Below are positions 1 through 6,440 of a stretch of DNA of 7,990 nucleotides, piece by piece (positions within the stretch are counted from its first letter, which is position 1; each line of letters begins with the position of its first letter). The stretch spans positions 1 through 7,990 of the forward strand of contig JAFGIT010000079.1 of the NCBI GenBank assembly GCA_016929465.1, read 5' to 3'. Both the position numbers and the translations under genes were made by a program. This DNA is from Candidatus Coatesiibacteriota bacterium. Lineage in GTDB: Bacteria > B130-G9. The notes under the pieces were generated by a model. The model saw only the letters and a list, made by a program, of their open reading frames with translations, did not search any database and was not told the DNA's origin.

Positions 1-2024
1 ATGGCATTATGGACCTCTCCCCTTAGGGCTCTAGCGTCGTGATAGTCGGGATTGAGCTCTAGCGCGCAGTCGAGGTGGCAGATTGCCTCATCAAAGCGCC
101 CAGATTTAAAATATGCAGCGCCCAATACAAAGCTCGCCATCGGATTATCGGGATCAATTTCTAGTGCCTTTTCGAGATCCTTGATAGGTTTTTTGTTATC
201 ACCGGTATCAGTCATAGTCAGCAGGGCCCTGAGAATAAGAAGCTCTGAAGAATAAGGCATGTGTTTGATTAGCGCCGAAAGCCCATCGAGGCATTCCTCC
301 GGATTTCTGCTTTTGAGGCGGGCGAGCTCCTTAACTAGCTGCTTGGCTCCTTCTACCGAGGCGACTTCTGAAGACTCTACGGCTCGAGCCGCGTCTTCGG
401 TTGAGCCATCCGCGTCGTTCTCATCGAATAAATCAATCACTTGCCCCAAAGAATCAACCAAAGCTGCGATACCTGCAATGGCTGCTGACGATTTCAGAAT
501 AGATTCATTGTTCCCAGACTCACCGTCTTTACGCTCCTCGGATGATCCCAGTTCCATGGCCCTCATATAATCATCTAGTGAATTCTGCTTATCGCCCTTT
601 TCTTTGAGTACGGAAGCCCTGAAGAGATAGGCCTCCCTGAAGCGGGGATTCAGTTCGATGGCTTTATTAAAACTGGCAATCGCGAGGTCAATGTCGCCGC
701 AGAGATGAAGCGCCTTACCCTTTATGCTGTGCATTTCAGGGCTAATGGGCTTCAACTCGAGTGCCTTGTCACTTTCAGCGACTGCCTCTCGATATCGATG
801 GATCATCGTGAAGATAGTTGCCCTTGCTGCATGTGCATCAACACGATTGGGGGCGATGTCGAGTAATCTGTCGCAGTCTGAGACCACGAGCTCCAGATCC
901 TTGCCTAAGTCCGCGCGAATTAGTGCTCGCTCGGTATAGGCCTCAGCGTCGTCCGAGTTGAAGTCGATACATTCGTCGAGATCCTCTATTGCCCGATCGA
1001 AGTCCTTTAGCATTGCACGAGCCCTTGCCCGGCTTATACGTGCCGTCCTGTTGGTCGGATCCAACTCGAGTGCAATTCCGAAATCAATGATGGCGTCATC
1101 AATCATCTGGTTTTCATCGCCTTGAAGGGCGAATATGCCTCTTCGGACAAACAAGTTGGGGTCCCTCGGCGATTCCTCTATTGCCTTATCAAGTTCTTCC
1201 AGAGCCAGAAACACATCGCCATACTCCATGTAGTGATCCGCCCGACGGGCATGGAGCTCTGCAAGTTCATCAGGATCGTCCAAGAGCTTCAGCGCCGCAT
1301 CGAAATCACTCAGCGCCGCATCTTCGTCTCCGTTCCAGGAGTGCAAATCGCCCCTGAGCATTAGAGGAAAGCCGTCATCCGGTTCTGCCTCGACCGTCTT
1401 ATTCAGACGTTCAATTCCGCGTTTGAAGTCACCAGTTCTGTGAATAAGATCGGTAAGCCCAGTTAGAGCCATAGTTGAATTAGGATCCACCTCGAGCGCA
1501 GAATCATAGTCTTCGCAGGCATTATCGAATTGGTTGATTAGCTCGTATGCTCGAGCGCGATTGCACAGGGGCCAAAGATAGCTTGGCTCCGCCTCTATAG
1601 CCTTGCTGTAGGCTCCGATGGCATCTTGAATCTTCCCTTTATTATGCAGGAACATTCCAAGGAGATTGTTAGCATCCGGCGAATCTGGTGTGGTGTTCAG
1701 CACTAGCTTCGCGTCTTCGAGGGCCAGATCATACAGCCCGCACTCCCAACGCGCGGTAGCTCGACTCAAGCGAGCATCAATTGCGCCGGGGTCAATCTCC
1801 AGGGCTTTGCCGAAGTCTTCTATTGCTCGATTTAGATTCTCAGTGCCCCCGACGGTTGCATAGCAATTGCCCCGGTCTATATAGGCTCCCGCGAATCTGG
1901 GCGCGACCTGAATAGCCTTATCGAACGCAGAGATCGCTCGGCGGATGTCGCCTTTTTCCAGGTGTATGATGCCTCGGCTGTAATGGTCTTTCGCTTTGCC
2001 CCAATTTATCCTGATTTTCTTCAA
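1..2024 (-). CDS. Large tetratricopeptide-repeat (TPR) protein, C-terminus beyond the left edge
   Basis: The - strand reads without a stop from a TTG at 2024 to the left edge, giving 674 codons of an unfinished protein. An in-frame TGA lies 11 codons upstream of the TTG. The TTG follows an SD-like GAGGGA at 2032-2037, so I take it as the start. After about 10 residues come roughly 14 TPR units of about 34 residues (about 10-495), with the usual A-x-F-x-K-A-I-E-x-x-P endings such as 'AISAFDKAIQVAP', 'AIEDFGKALEIDP' and 'AIASFNKAIELNP'. Residues about 496-575 break the pattern with a charged, Ser/Glu/Asp-rich stretch. TPRs resume at about 600 ('PIKDLEKALEIDP', 'AICHLDCALELNP') and continue to the edge. 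No signal peptide or membrane segment is visible, so it is probably cytoplasmic. TPRs are protein-binding scaffolds, and the partner cannot be read from sequence. It lies 143 bases after the PilZ gene on the same strand. The TPR call is firm; the function is unknown. Confidence 0.9.
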   Translation of the reverse strand, partial: MKKIRINWGKAKDHYSRGIIHLEKGDIRRAISAFDKAIQVAPRFAGAYIDRGNCYATVGGTENLNRAIEDFGKALEIDPGAIDARLSRATARWECGLYDLALEDAKLVLNTTPDSPDANNLLGMFLHNKGKIQDAIGAYSKAIEAEPSYLWPLCNRARAYELINQFDNACEDYDSALEVDPNSTMALTGLTDLIHRTGDFKRGIERLNKTVEAEPDDGFPLMLRGDLHSWNGDEDAALSDFDAALKLLDDPDELAELHARRADHYMEYGDVFLALEELDKAIEESPRDPNLFVRRGIFALQGDENQMIDDAIIDFGIALELDPTNRTARISRARARAMLKDFDRAIEDLDECIDFNSDDAEAYTERALIRADLGKDLELVVSDCDRLLDIAPNRVDAHAARATIFTMIHRYREAVAESDKALELKPISPEMHSIKGKALHLCGDIDLAIASFNKAIELNPRFREAYLFRASVLKEKGDKQNSLDDYMRAMELGSSEERKDGESGNNESILKSSAAIAGIAALVDSLGQVIDLFDENDADGSTEDAARAVESSEVASVEGAKQLVKELARLKSRNPEECLDGLSALIKHMPYSSELLILRALLTMTDTGDNKKPIKDLEKALEIDPDNPMASFVLGAAYFKSGRFDEAICHLDCALELNPDYHDARALRGEVHNA

Positions 2025-2031
2025 GGCTCTA

Positions 2032-2037
2032 TCCCTC
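2032..2037 (-). promoter_or_regulatory. Ribosome binding site that decides the TTG start of the TPR gene
   Basis: GAGGGA on the - strand lies 7 bases before the TTG at 2024-2022. No ATG in this frame lies between the upstream in-frame TGA and the first TPR. The only nearby ATG, at 2055, is in another frame and meets a stop after four codons. This supports TTG initiation. Confidence 0.6.
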
Positions 2038-2072
2038 GAATTAGGTTCTGATCATGGCAGCTTGTCTCCCCA

Positions 2073-2089
2073 AAGGGCGACATGCCCTT
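2073..2089. repeat. Small inverted repeat (6-bp arms, 5-base loop)
   Basis: AAGGGC (2073-2078) and GCCCTT (2084-2089) are perfect reverse complements around GACAT. On the - strand this hairpin would form in the RNA between the PilZ and TPR genes. No T-run follows it, so it is a poor intrinsic terminator. It could be an RNA structure in the leader of the TPR gene, or chance. Confidence 0.4.
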
Positions 2090-2100
2090 GACGAAGACTA

Positions 2101-2125
2101 CATGCCGGGATTAATCCCGAGCATG
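2101..2125. repeat. Palindromic dyad between the PilZ and TPR genes
   Basis: CGGGATTAATCCCG at 2106-2119 is a perfect 14-base palindrome. It is extended by CATGC on the left (2101-2105) and GCATG on the right (2121-2125), with a single unpaired A at 2120. The result is a 25-base near-perfect dyad with 12-bp arms. No poly-T tract follows on either strand, which argues against a plain terminator. It sits 77-101 bases before the TPR start and shortly downstream of a weak -10-like TATAGT (2135-2130, - strand). An operator for a dimeric regulator or an RNA hairpin controlling read-through both fit. Confidence 0.55.
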
Positions 2126-2167
2126 ACACACTATAGTCTCATAAGTATCGCAGAGTGCTTCAAGAAT

Positions 2168-2542
2168 TCAAAGCATCACGATTCGGACTATTGTGTCTGC
2201 CTCCTTGGGCGAGATTAGAATGAACTCGAGAGCAAAGCGGAGCTCATTCGGGGTGGGCCTTTCGAGACGAACGACCCGGGCGAGCAGGCGCGTTACAACC
2301 ACTGAGCCCGAACTCGGAATGGAGACGTCGATCAATGTGCCAACGCTAATTAGGTCGGTCGTCGGACTTTTGCGGGTCGCCATTAGGAGCATTCCGCCGC
2401 CGCTCACGTTGACCGTCTCGACGGGTATCACTCTTTCGTCGGGAAGCTCGGAGCCGTCGGGGAGCGCAAAGAGCTCGGCGCTGACGGCGATTGCCATCTC
2501 CCTTCTGAAGTAGCTGCGATGTTGCTCGAAGTCGGTGTGCAT
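2168..2542 (-). CDS. PilZ-domain protein (probable c-di-GMP receptor or degenerate relative)
   Basis: This encodes a 124-residue protein that is a single PilZ-like domain with little else. The second PilZ motif, (D/N)xSxxG, is clear as N45-V-S-G-G-G50 ('NVSGGGML'), inside a beta-rich pattern ending in 'ELRFALEFI'. The first motif, normally RRxxR, is seen only in part as R13-R14-E-M-A, with the last Arg missing. Binding of c-di-GMP is therefore likely but uncertain. No signal peptide or membrane segment is seen, so it should be cytoplasmic. I chose the ATG at 2542, one base after the stop of the FapA-like gene (TAG-T-ATG), which suggests translational coupling. An in-frame ATG at 2584 would add 14 residues that overlap the upstream gene and look like its shadow. 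PilZ proteins commonly act on flagella, pili or exopolysaccharide. Confidence 0.82.
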   Translation of the reverse strand: MHTDFEQHRSYFRREMAIAVSAELFALPDGSELPDERVIPVETVNVSGGGMLLMATRKSPTTDLISVGTLIDVSIPSSGSVVVTRLLARVVRLERPTPNELRFALEFILISPKEADTIVRIVML

Positions 2543-2543
2543 A

Positions 2544-3623
2544 CTATCTGTCACGCCCCGGCCCCCCATCGGCAGCATTACCATTAAACGGAACCATCTT
2601 TATTTCTCCATTTGTCAGTCGAAACACGGTGCCTCCCATGTCCTCGCCAATCTCCACTTCCTTAAATCCTATCGTGACCTTGACCCCCTCGTGGACCATC
2701 TCCTTGGCCCTGAGCTCCGCAGCAGCATTGAGTTCGGGGCAGCTCAGCCTCCTGATATTCTCCTCGAACAGGTCCACGATGAATTTGTTGGCCACGTAGA
2801 GATGATAGAGCTGCAGGGCCAGGTTCTGGATTTCCGCATCCTTGCTCTCTGCGTGCATGGGTGAGGGCAAGCGACCCGCGATCTCCGCGACGATGACTCG
2901 GAGCTCCTCATTGGTTTCCAGGGCCGAGCCCGCTCCCATGCTCTCCAGGAATTCTTGTGTCACGGGAGCTTTCACCAGGAAGGCCGCCCTCTCTGAGAGA
3001 GATGAGTCGATTCCAGACATGCCATTGTCGAGAAGATAGGCTGCATTCTGTGCCGAAGCGCGTCCCAATTTCTCTGCAAGCGAGAGTCGTGAACGGGATT
3101 CGAGGTGGTCCCTGCGTATCCGCGGGGGAAGCCCGAGCATTACGACCGTGCTCTCAACTATCCTTGCTATGGCTCCACCCTTACTTGTGTCTCGAACATC
3201 GGCACCTTTGTGGCCCACACGCGAGGCGAACACGCTGCCACCAGCCATCAGGATACCTCCGACCAGCACACCCTCTCCCGCGATCAGGACATCTTCGTCC
3301 GTCAGGAGAGTGCTATTCATCGCATAGGAGCGGATTACGATGCCCGCCTTCGATTCCAGCGTGGCCTGGTTCGCATACCCAATCGAGATCTTGCCGCCGG
3401 CCTGGATTTTGCCTTTGCCCCTACCAGCGATACCACACCCGACTTCGACGTGGCCACCGGCGGCTATGGTGCTTGTCTCGACCACGCCTTGAACTTTCAC
3501 AGAGCCCTTCGCTTTGACGGTAAGGCCAGACCGAACATCTCCCTTTACGACGATGTCACCGGCTCCCTCAATATCGCCGGTCCTGATATCCACATCCCCA
3601 TCGATCAGCAAGGGAGCATCCAT
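2544..3623 (-). CDS. FapA/DUF342-family beta-helix protein without the usual N-terminal domain
   Basis: This is a 359-residue protein of the DUF342 (flagellar assembly protein A, FapA) family. Residues about 4-160 form Gly/Val-rich short beta-helix rungs: 'IDGDVDIRTGDI', 'IVVKGDVRSGLTVKAKG', 'VQGVVE', 'GRGKGKIQAGG', 'GVLVGGILMAGGSV'. About 165-310 is largely helical and charged, and 311-345 is the typical closing beta segment 'VTIGFKEVEIGEDMGGTVF'. Characterised FapA proteins usually have a further N-terminal domain before the first rung; here the start codon falls directly at the beta-helix. The start is well supported: GAGGA at 3636-3632 lies 8 bases before the ATG, and upstream sequence in the region codes for the 79-aa protein. 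Members of the family have been linked to flagellar assembly or placement, but most are uncharacterised. The gene is 1 base upstream of a PilZ gene and 11 bases downstream of a small membrane protein. The family call is firm; the role is inferred. Confidence 0.88.
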   Translation of the reverse strand: MDAPLLIDGDVDIRTGDIEGAGDIVVKGDVRSGLTVKAKGSVKVQGVVETSTIAAGGHVEVGCGIAGRGKGKIQAGGKISIGYANQATLESKAGIVIRSYAMNSTLLTDEDVLIAGEGVLVGGILMAGGSVFASRVGHKGADVRDTSKGGAIARIVESTVVMLGLPPRIRRDHLESRSRLSLAEKLGRASAQNAAYLLDNGMSGIDSSLSERAAFLVKAPVTQEFLESMGAGSALETNEELRVIVAEIAGRLPSPMHAESKDAEIQNLALQLYHLYVANKFIVDLFEENIRRLSCPELNAAAELRAKEMVHEGVKVTIGFKEVEIGEDMGGTVFRLTNGEIKMVPFNGNAADGGPGRDR

Positions 3624-3634
3624 AGACAGAATCC

Positions 3635-3874
3635 TCAGTATAGAATCAGTTCAAGCCCCCTGGCGATTATACGCAATATCAGCAGGCAGATAAGCGCCAG
3701 AAGCCCAACGAATATCGCTATCTTCGCGAGAAACGCCAGAAGCCCGGCCAGTCCCCAGAGTATCGAGAAACAAAGGCCAAAGCAGAAACCAACAACCGGT
3801 ATGATCACGAATACAAATAACAGAACGGCCAGGATCGCCGCGAAGATGATACCTAGCAGCTTGAAAATAACCAT
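3635..3874 (-). CDS. Small very hydrophobic membrane protein (79 aa), unknown family
   Basis: I do not recognise a family. Almost the whole 79-residue chain is hydrophobic. One or two membrane segments span about residues 5-41 ('LLGIIFAAILAVLLFVFVII', then 'GFCFGLCFSILWGL'), and another spans about 47-70. Few charges are seen: K5, K51, R68, R72 and E75. Three Cys fall in the membrane region (31, 35, 63). It probably sits in the inner membrane. The ATG at 3874 has GGTGA 7 bases upstream. Its TGA stop overlaps the ribosome binding site of the FapA-like gene, so the two are likely translated in a coupled way. This suggests a membrane partner or anchor for the FapA-like protein, but that rests only on position. 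The tight packing and clean start support a real gene. Confidence 0.72.
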   Translation of the reverse strand: MVIFKLLGIIFAAILAVLLFVFVIIPVVGFCFGLCFSILWGLAGLLAFLAKIAIFVGLLALICLLILRIIARGLELILY

Positions 3875-3916
3875 GATGTTTTCACCCGTAGTTTATTGCT
3901 AATATCTTCTTTCGGA

Positions 3917-5254
3917 TTATATGCTCAGCTTGTTAAGTACAAGCCCCGTTACCAACTTCGGATAGAAGTCGGTCGACTTCTGAGGCATCCGAATGCCGGC
4001 CGACGCAACGTCCCGCACCTGCCAGGTCTTGGTAGGATTCAGAAGGAAGAACGCCTGAGCATCGCCTTTCTGAACTGCATCGACACCGGGTTCGACCTCG
4101 CGCAGATATTCCACATTCCTCTCCTCGGTCAAATCCTCTTTGGTGATCCCGAGCATATTTTCGAGTATCAGAGTGTGCAGGATTACGACATCGAGGCGCT
4201 TGAAGGCCTCGCAATCCGACTCGGTGATCAGATTGTCGAGCTTCGATTCGTCCTTGAGCTTCGCGAGCACGAACTGGTTCTGTCCGGCGAGGACCATGCC
4301 AACTAAATGGCTGCTTTCTGGGGCGGAGTGCATTATCTCGAGCATCTTCTTTTGTGCAGTTTCTCTGGAATTCGAGAATGGGAATACTTCGAGCTCGAAT
4401 AGGTCTTTCAGGCTGTGCATCACGGCGGTGGGATCGAATTCCTTCACATTGCGGACGAGCCGGTGTGTCGGAAGTACAAGAAGCCCGGGATCGTCGAAGC
4501 TCACAAAGGTAATCATGCGGTTCTCGATCGATTCGAAATCGCTGGTTGGTGCGACCTTGCCGCGCATCTCATCCCGATATGCAAGTGCAGTCTCGTAACG
4601 GTGGTGGCCATCGGCTATGAAGACCTGCTTGTCGAGCATCAGGTTTTGCAGATTCGATATTATATTCGCATCCGTGACAGCCCAGATCTTGTGGGAGTCG
4701 TTGAAGCGGTCCTTTGCGATCTCGGGAGATCTGGCTGCTCTTGCCTGGTCGAGAAGTGTGTTCACGCTGCCCTCTGGATCGGGATATAGCATGAATATCT
4801 GGCCGAACTGAGCCCTTGTTGCACGCATCAGATTCAATCTGTCGGCCTTAGGGCCGGCGAGCGTCCGCTCATGGGGTTTTACGCCGCCTTCCTCATAAGA
4901 GAGCAGACGAAATAGCGCAACGAATCCCTTCCTGGTCTTCGTATAGCCCTCTCCGGGGACGACATATTCCTGGTCATATACATAAATGCACGGCGCAGCG
5001 TCGCGCTTCAGGACACCCTCTCCGATCCAGGTGTTCAGATAGTCGGATGCACGTGTGTATTGGTTGTCGGTCGCGACGTCATTCGGATAGGTCCTGCCTT
5101 TGATTATCCTGACTATGTTATGCGGATCCTTCTCGTGGTAGTACTCCTGGAGATCGGGGCCAATTTTGTCGTACGGGTCACTTACGACATTGTCGAGGCT
5201 GCCCACTCGACCAACGTCATACCTGAAGCCCCTGAAGGGGAAAATGTGCGCCAT
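3917..5254 (-). CDS. DUF1015-family protein
   Basis: This is a full-length, 445-residue, soluble protein of the widely conserved DUF1015 family. It has the family's hallmark blocks in order: the N-terminal 'PFRGFRYD' and 'VVSDPYD' (about 6-29), 'PHERT' (127-131), 'FIADGHHRYETAL' (212-224), and the C-terminal 'MPQKSTDFYPKLVTGL' (423-438). The DGHHRY segment resembles the DG-x-x-R loop of ParB/sulfiredoxin-fold proteins, a fold that includes free-serine kinases. An activity on a small metabolite is therefore possible, but no biochemical role is assigned here. No signal peptide or membrane segment is seen. GGAGG at 5265-5261 is 6 bases before the ATG at 5254, so the start is secure. It is the first gene of the leftward block, followed after 42 bases by the 79-aa membrane protein, and is divergent from flgF. 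Confidence 0.9.
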   Translation of the reverse strand: MAHIFPFRGFRYDVGRVGSLDNVVSDPYDKIGPDLQEYYHEKDPHNIVRIIKGRTYPNDVATDNQYTRASDYLNTWIGEGVLKRDAAPCIYVYDQEYVVPGEGYTKTRKGFVALFRLLSYEEGGVKPHERTLAGPKADRLNLMRATRAQFGQIFMLYPDPEGSVNTLLDQARAARSPEIAKDRFNDSHKIWAVTDANIISNLQNLMLDKQVFIADGHHRYETALAYRDEMRGKVAPTSDFESIENRMITFVSFDDPGLLVLPTHRLVRNVKEFDPTAVMHSLKDLFELEVFPFSNSRETAQKKMLEIMHSAPESSHLVGMVLAGQNQFVLAKLKDESKLDNLITESDCEAFKRLDVVILHTLILENMLGITKEDLTEERNVEYLREVEPGVDAVQKGDAQAFFLLNPTKTWQVRDVASAGIRMPQKSTDFYPKLVTGLVLNKLSI

Positions 5255-5639
5255 GCTGCTCCTCCACTAATCGCGAATTTCTTTTGATTCTTAGTCCATA
5301 GGCAGGCGCCCGTACTCCTTGGGAAAATATTTCCGCCCCAGGCCTCAACGGGCAAGCACAGCCTGAAGATGACTATATATCAGCGCTGCTTTCGTTATCA
5401 AGCGGGAGTTGAGGAGGCTTACTCCATCCACGGCTAGGAAATTCTTGCCGAAACCGGTCGCATTTAGCGCCCGGTCTCCCTCCACATCCATGTAGCCAGG
5501 TAGATCCCCGGGTCGGCTAAGACCGCTATGAGAGAAAGGCTGCGAAATTTCTCCGGTATTTTTGGATGGATTGGCACGGTATCTGCTTATATGCCGGCGG
5601 AAGGAAAGCAACACCAAATTATGGGAGCGATTAAAAGTC
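5255..5639. other. Divergent intergenic region between the DUF1015 gene and flgF
   Basis: These 385 bases separate two outward-reading genes and should carry promoters for both. Toward flgF there is a strong -24/-12 motif at 5572-5588. Toward the DUF1015 gene I see a good ribosome binding site but no convincing -35/-10 pair. Short dyads include GGAAAATATTTCC (5322-5334), GAAATTTC (5544-5551) and GGTC-GGCTAA-GACC (about 5513-5526). The last two lie where an enhancer-binding activator might act. A - strand open frame (5345 to 5491 or longer) exists but lacks a clear ribosome binding site and is not called as a gene. Confidence 0.6.
5572..5588 (+). promoter_or_regulatory. σ54 (RpoN) -24/-12 promoter driving flgF-flgG-flgA
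   Basis: TGGCACG-GTAT-CTGCT matches the σ54 consensus TGGCACG-N4-TTGC(A/T) except for one T-to-C change at the start of the -12 block. The invariant GG (5573-5574) and GC (5585-5586) are separated by exactly 10 bases, as σ54 requires. Transcription would start near 5598, leaving a leader of about 42 bases before the flgF ATG at 5640. σ54 control of middle flagellar genes is well established in several lineages. The motif lies in the right place and orientation, in a non-coding gap. Confidence 0.8.
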
Positions 5640-6389
5640 ATGATTAAGGGCCTATACGAGGCGGCATCGGGATTTCTGACCGAGGCACGAGCGCAGGAGA
5701 TAAGATCGAACAACCTGGCGAACGTGAATACAGTCGGCTACAAGAAGGATGTGCCCTTCTTCAAGCTTCTGGTCAAAGAGGGCGCCAAGGCAGGCGAGAC
5801 CGGTTCATACGACCCGCTAGCTCCTTCGAGTGTGGTTATGGGCGGCACCGCGACCGACTTCTCCCAGGGGCCTTTGAGACAGACTGGCAACTTACTGGAC
5901 CTGGCCCTGCAGGGCGAAGGTTTCTTCGCAGTCCGCATCGGCGATAGCGAAGGCTACACGAGGGCCGGGAATTTCAAGCTGGGCGAAAATGGGGAGCTCC
6001 TCGACCAGAACGGTCTGAGGGTTCTTGCCGCGCAGGGCGAGCTAAACGTCCCAGAGGGGGCCAACCTGGTGATAAACACCGACGGTGAGGTCTTCGCGGA
6101 CGGCGAGTCGATCGGCTCGATCAAACTAGTGGAGTTCGATGACCCCCGTCTCCTCGAGAAGGTCGGCTCCAACATCTGGGTTGCGAAGACCGATGAGGCC
6201 GTTCCAAGGGAGGCCAAAGAGGTCGAGCTCCACCAGGGATTCCTCGAGTCGTCCAATACCAGCATCATCGACGAGATGGTCTCCATGATCGACGGGATGA
6301 GGCGATACGAGTCCCATCAGAAGAACATACGGGCAATTCTCGAGGACACCGTGGCCCGCACAATCAACACACTTCCGAATCTGGGTTAG
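5640..6389 (+). CDS. flgF: Flagellar basal-body rod protein FlgF (proximal/distal rod)
   Basis: This is a 249-residue rod protein of the FlgF/FlgG family. It starts with the conserved rod helix 'MIKGLYEAASGF' and the motif 'NLANVNTVGYKK' (25-36). It continues through the central beta domain with 'LALQGEGFFAV' (88-98) and 'GYTRAGNF' (105-112). It ends with the family C-terminal helix 'QGFLESSNTSIIDEMVSMI' (199-217) followed by 'RRYESHQKNI'. The length is normal for FlgF, and it lacks the FlgG-specific loop after the N-terminal motif. Rod proteins are exported through the flagellar type III apparatus without a cleaved signal, as here. The start is the ATG at 5640, where the family's N-terminus begins. 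In-frame upstream codons back to 5562 overlap the σ54 promoter and would encode an unrelated extension. GGGAG at 5623-5627 is 12 bases upstream, rather far. It is first in the rod cluster, 51 bases before flgG. Confidence 0.93.
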   Translation: MIKGLYEAASGFLTEARAQEIRSNNLANVNTVGYKKDVPFFKLLVKEGAKAGETGSYDPLAPSSVVMGGTATDFSQGPLRQTGNLLDLALQGEGFFAVRIGDSEGYTRAGNFKLGENGELLDQNGLRVLAAQGELNVPEGANLVINTDGEVFADGESIGSIKLVEFDDPRLLEKVGSNIWVAKTDEAVPREAKEVELHQGFLESSNTSIIDEMVSMIDGMRRYESHQKNIRAILEDTVARTINTLPNLG

Positions 6390-6430
6390 ACGCGAAATGA
6401 ACTTGAATTTGAGTGAATTTAGATACGGCC

Positions 6431-6435
6431 GGAGG
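6431..6435 (+). promoter_or_regulatory. Ribosome binding site of flgG
   Basis: GGAGG lies 5 bases before the flgG ATG at 6441, inside the 51-base gap after flgF. The gap shows no terminator-like hairpin, so flgF and flgG should be on one transcript. Confidence 0.7.
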
Positions 6436-6440
6436 CTGAG

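Noticed and set aside
1-2024. Repeats at DNA level or a CRISPR-like array in the left 2 kb
   Set aside because: The periodicity of about 102 bases comes from degenerate TPR units in protein; the DNA units are not near-identical and there are no constant spacers.
2130-2135. TATAGT as a σ70 -10 box for the TPR gene
   Set aside because: No acceptable -35 hexamer lies 16-18 bases upstream, and the site is inside an 8-base palindrome ACTATAGT. It is kept only as context for the dyad at 2101-2125.
2543-2584. Longer PilZ protein starting at the ATG at 2584
   Set aside because: The 14 extra residues lie wholly inside the end of the FapA-like gene, no ribosome binding site precedes that ATG, and the PilZ domain begins after the ATG at 2542.
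3105-3902. 265-codon + strand open frame opposite the FapA-like and small membrane genes
   Set aside because: Its translation has no recognisable family features, while the - strand frames give a clear DUF342 protein and a membrane protein with good ribosome binding sites.
5562-5639. Upstream in-frame extension of flgF to the ATG at 5562
   Set aside because: It would translate through the σ54 promoter and the predicted transcript start (about 5598), and FlgF proteins begin at the residues encoded from 5640.
5621-5647. Nine-codon upstream frame (ATG at 5621) overlapping the flgF start
   Set aside because: It is tiny, lacks a well-spaced ribosome binding site and is as likely to arise by chance; there is no sign of a leader-peptide function.
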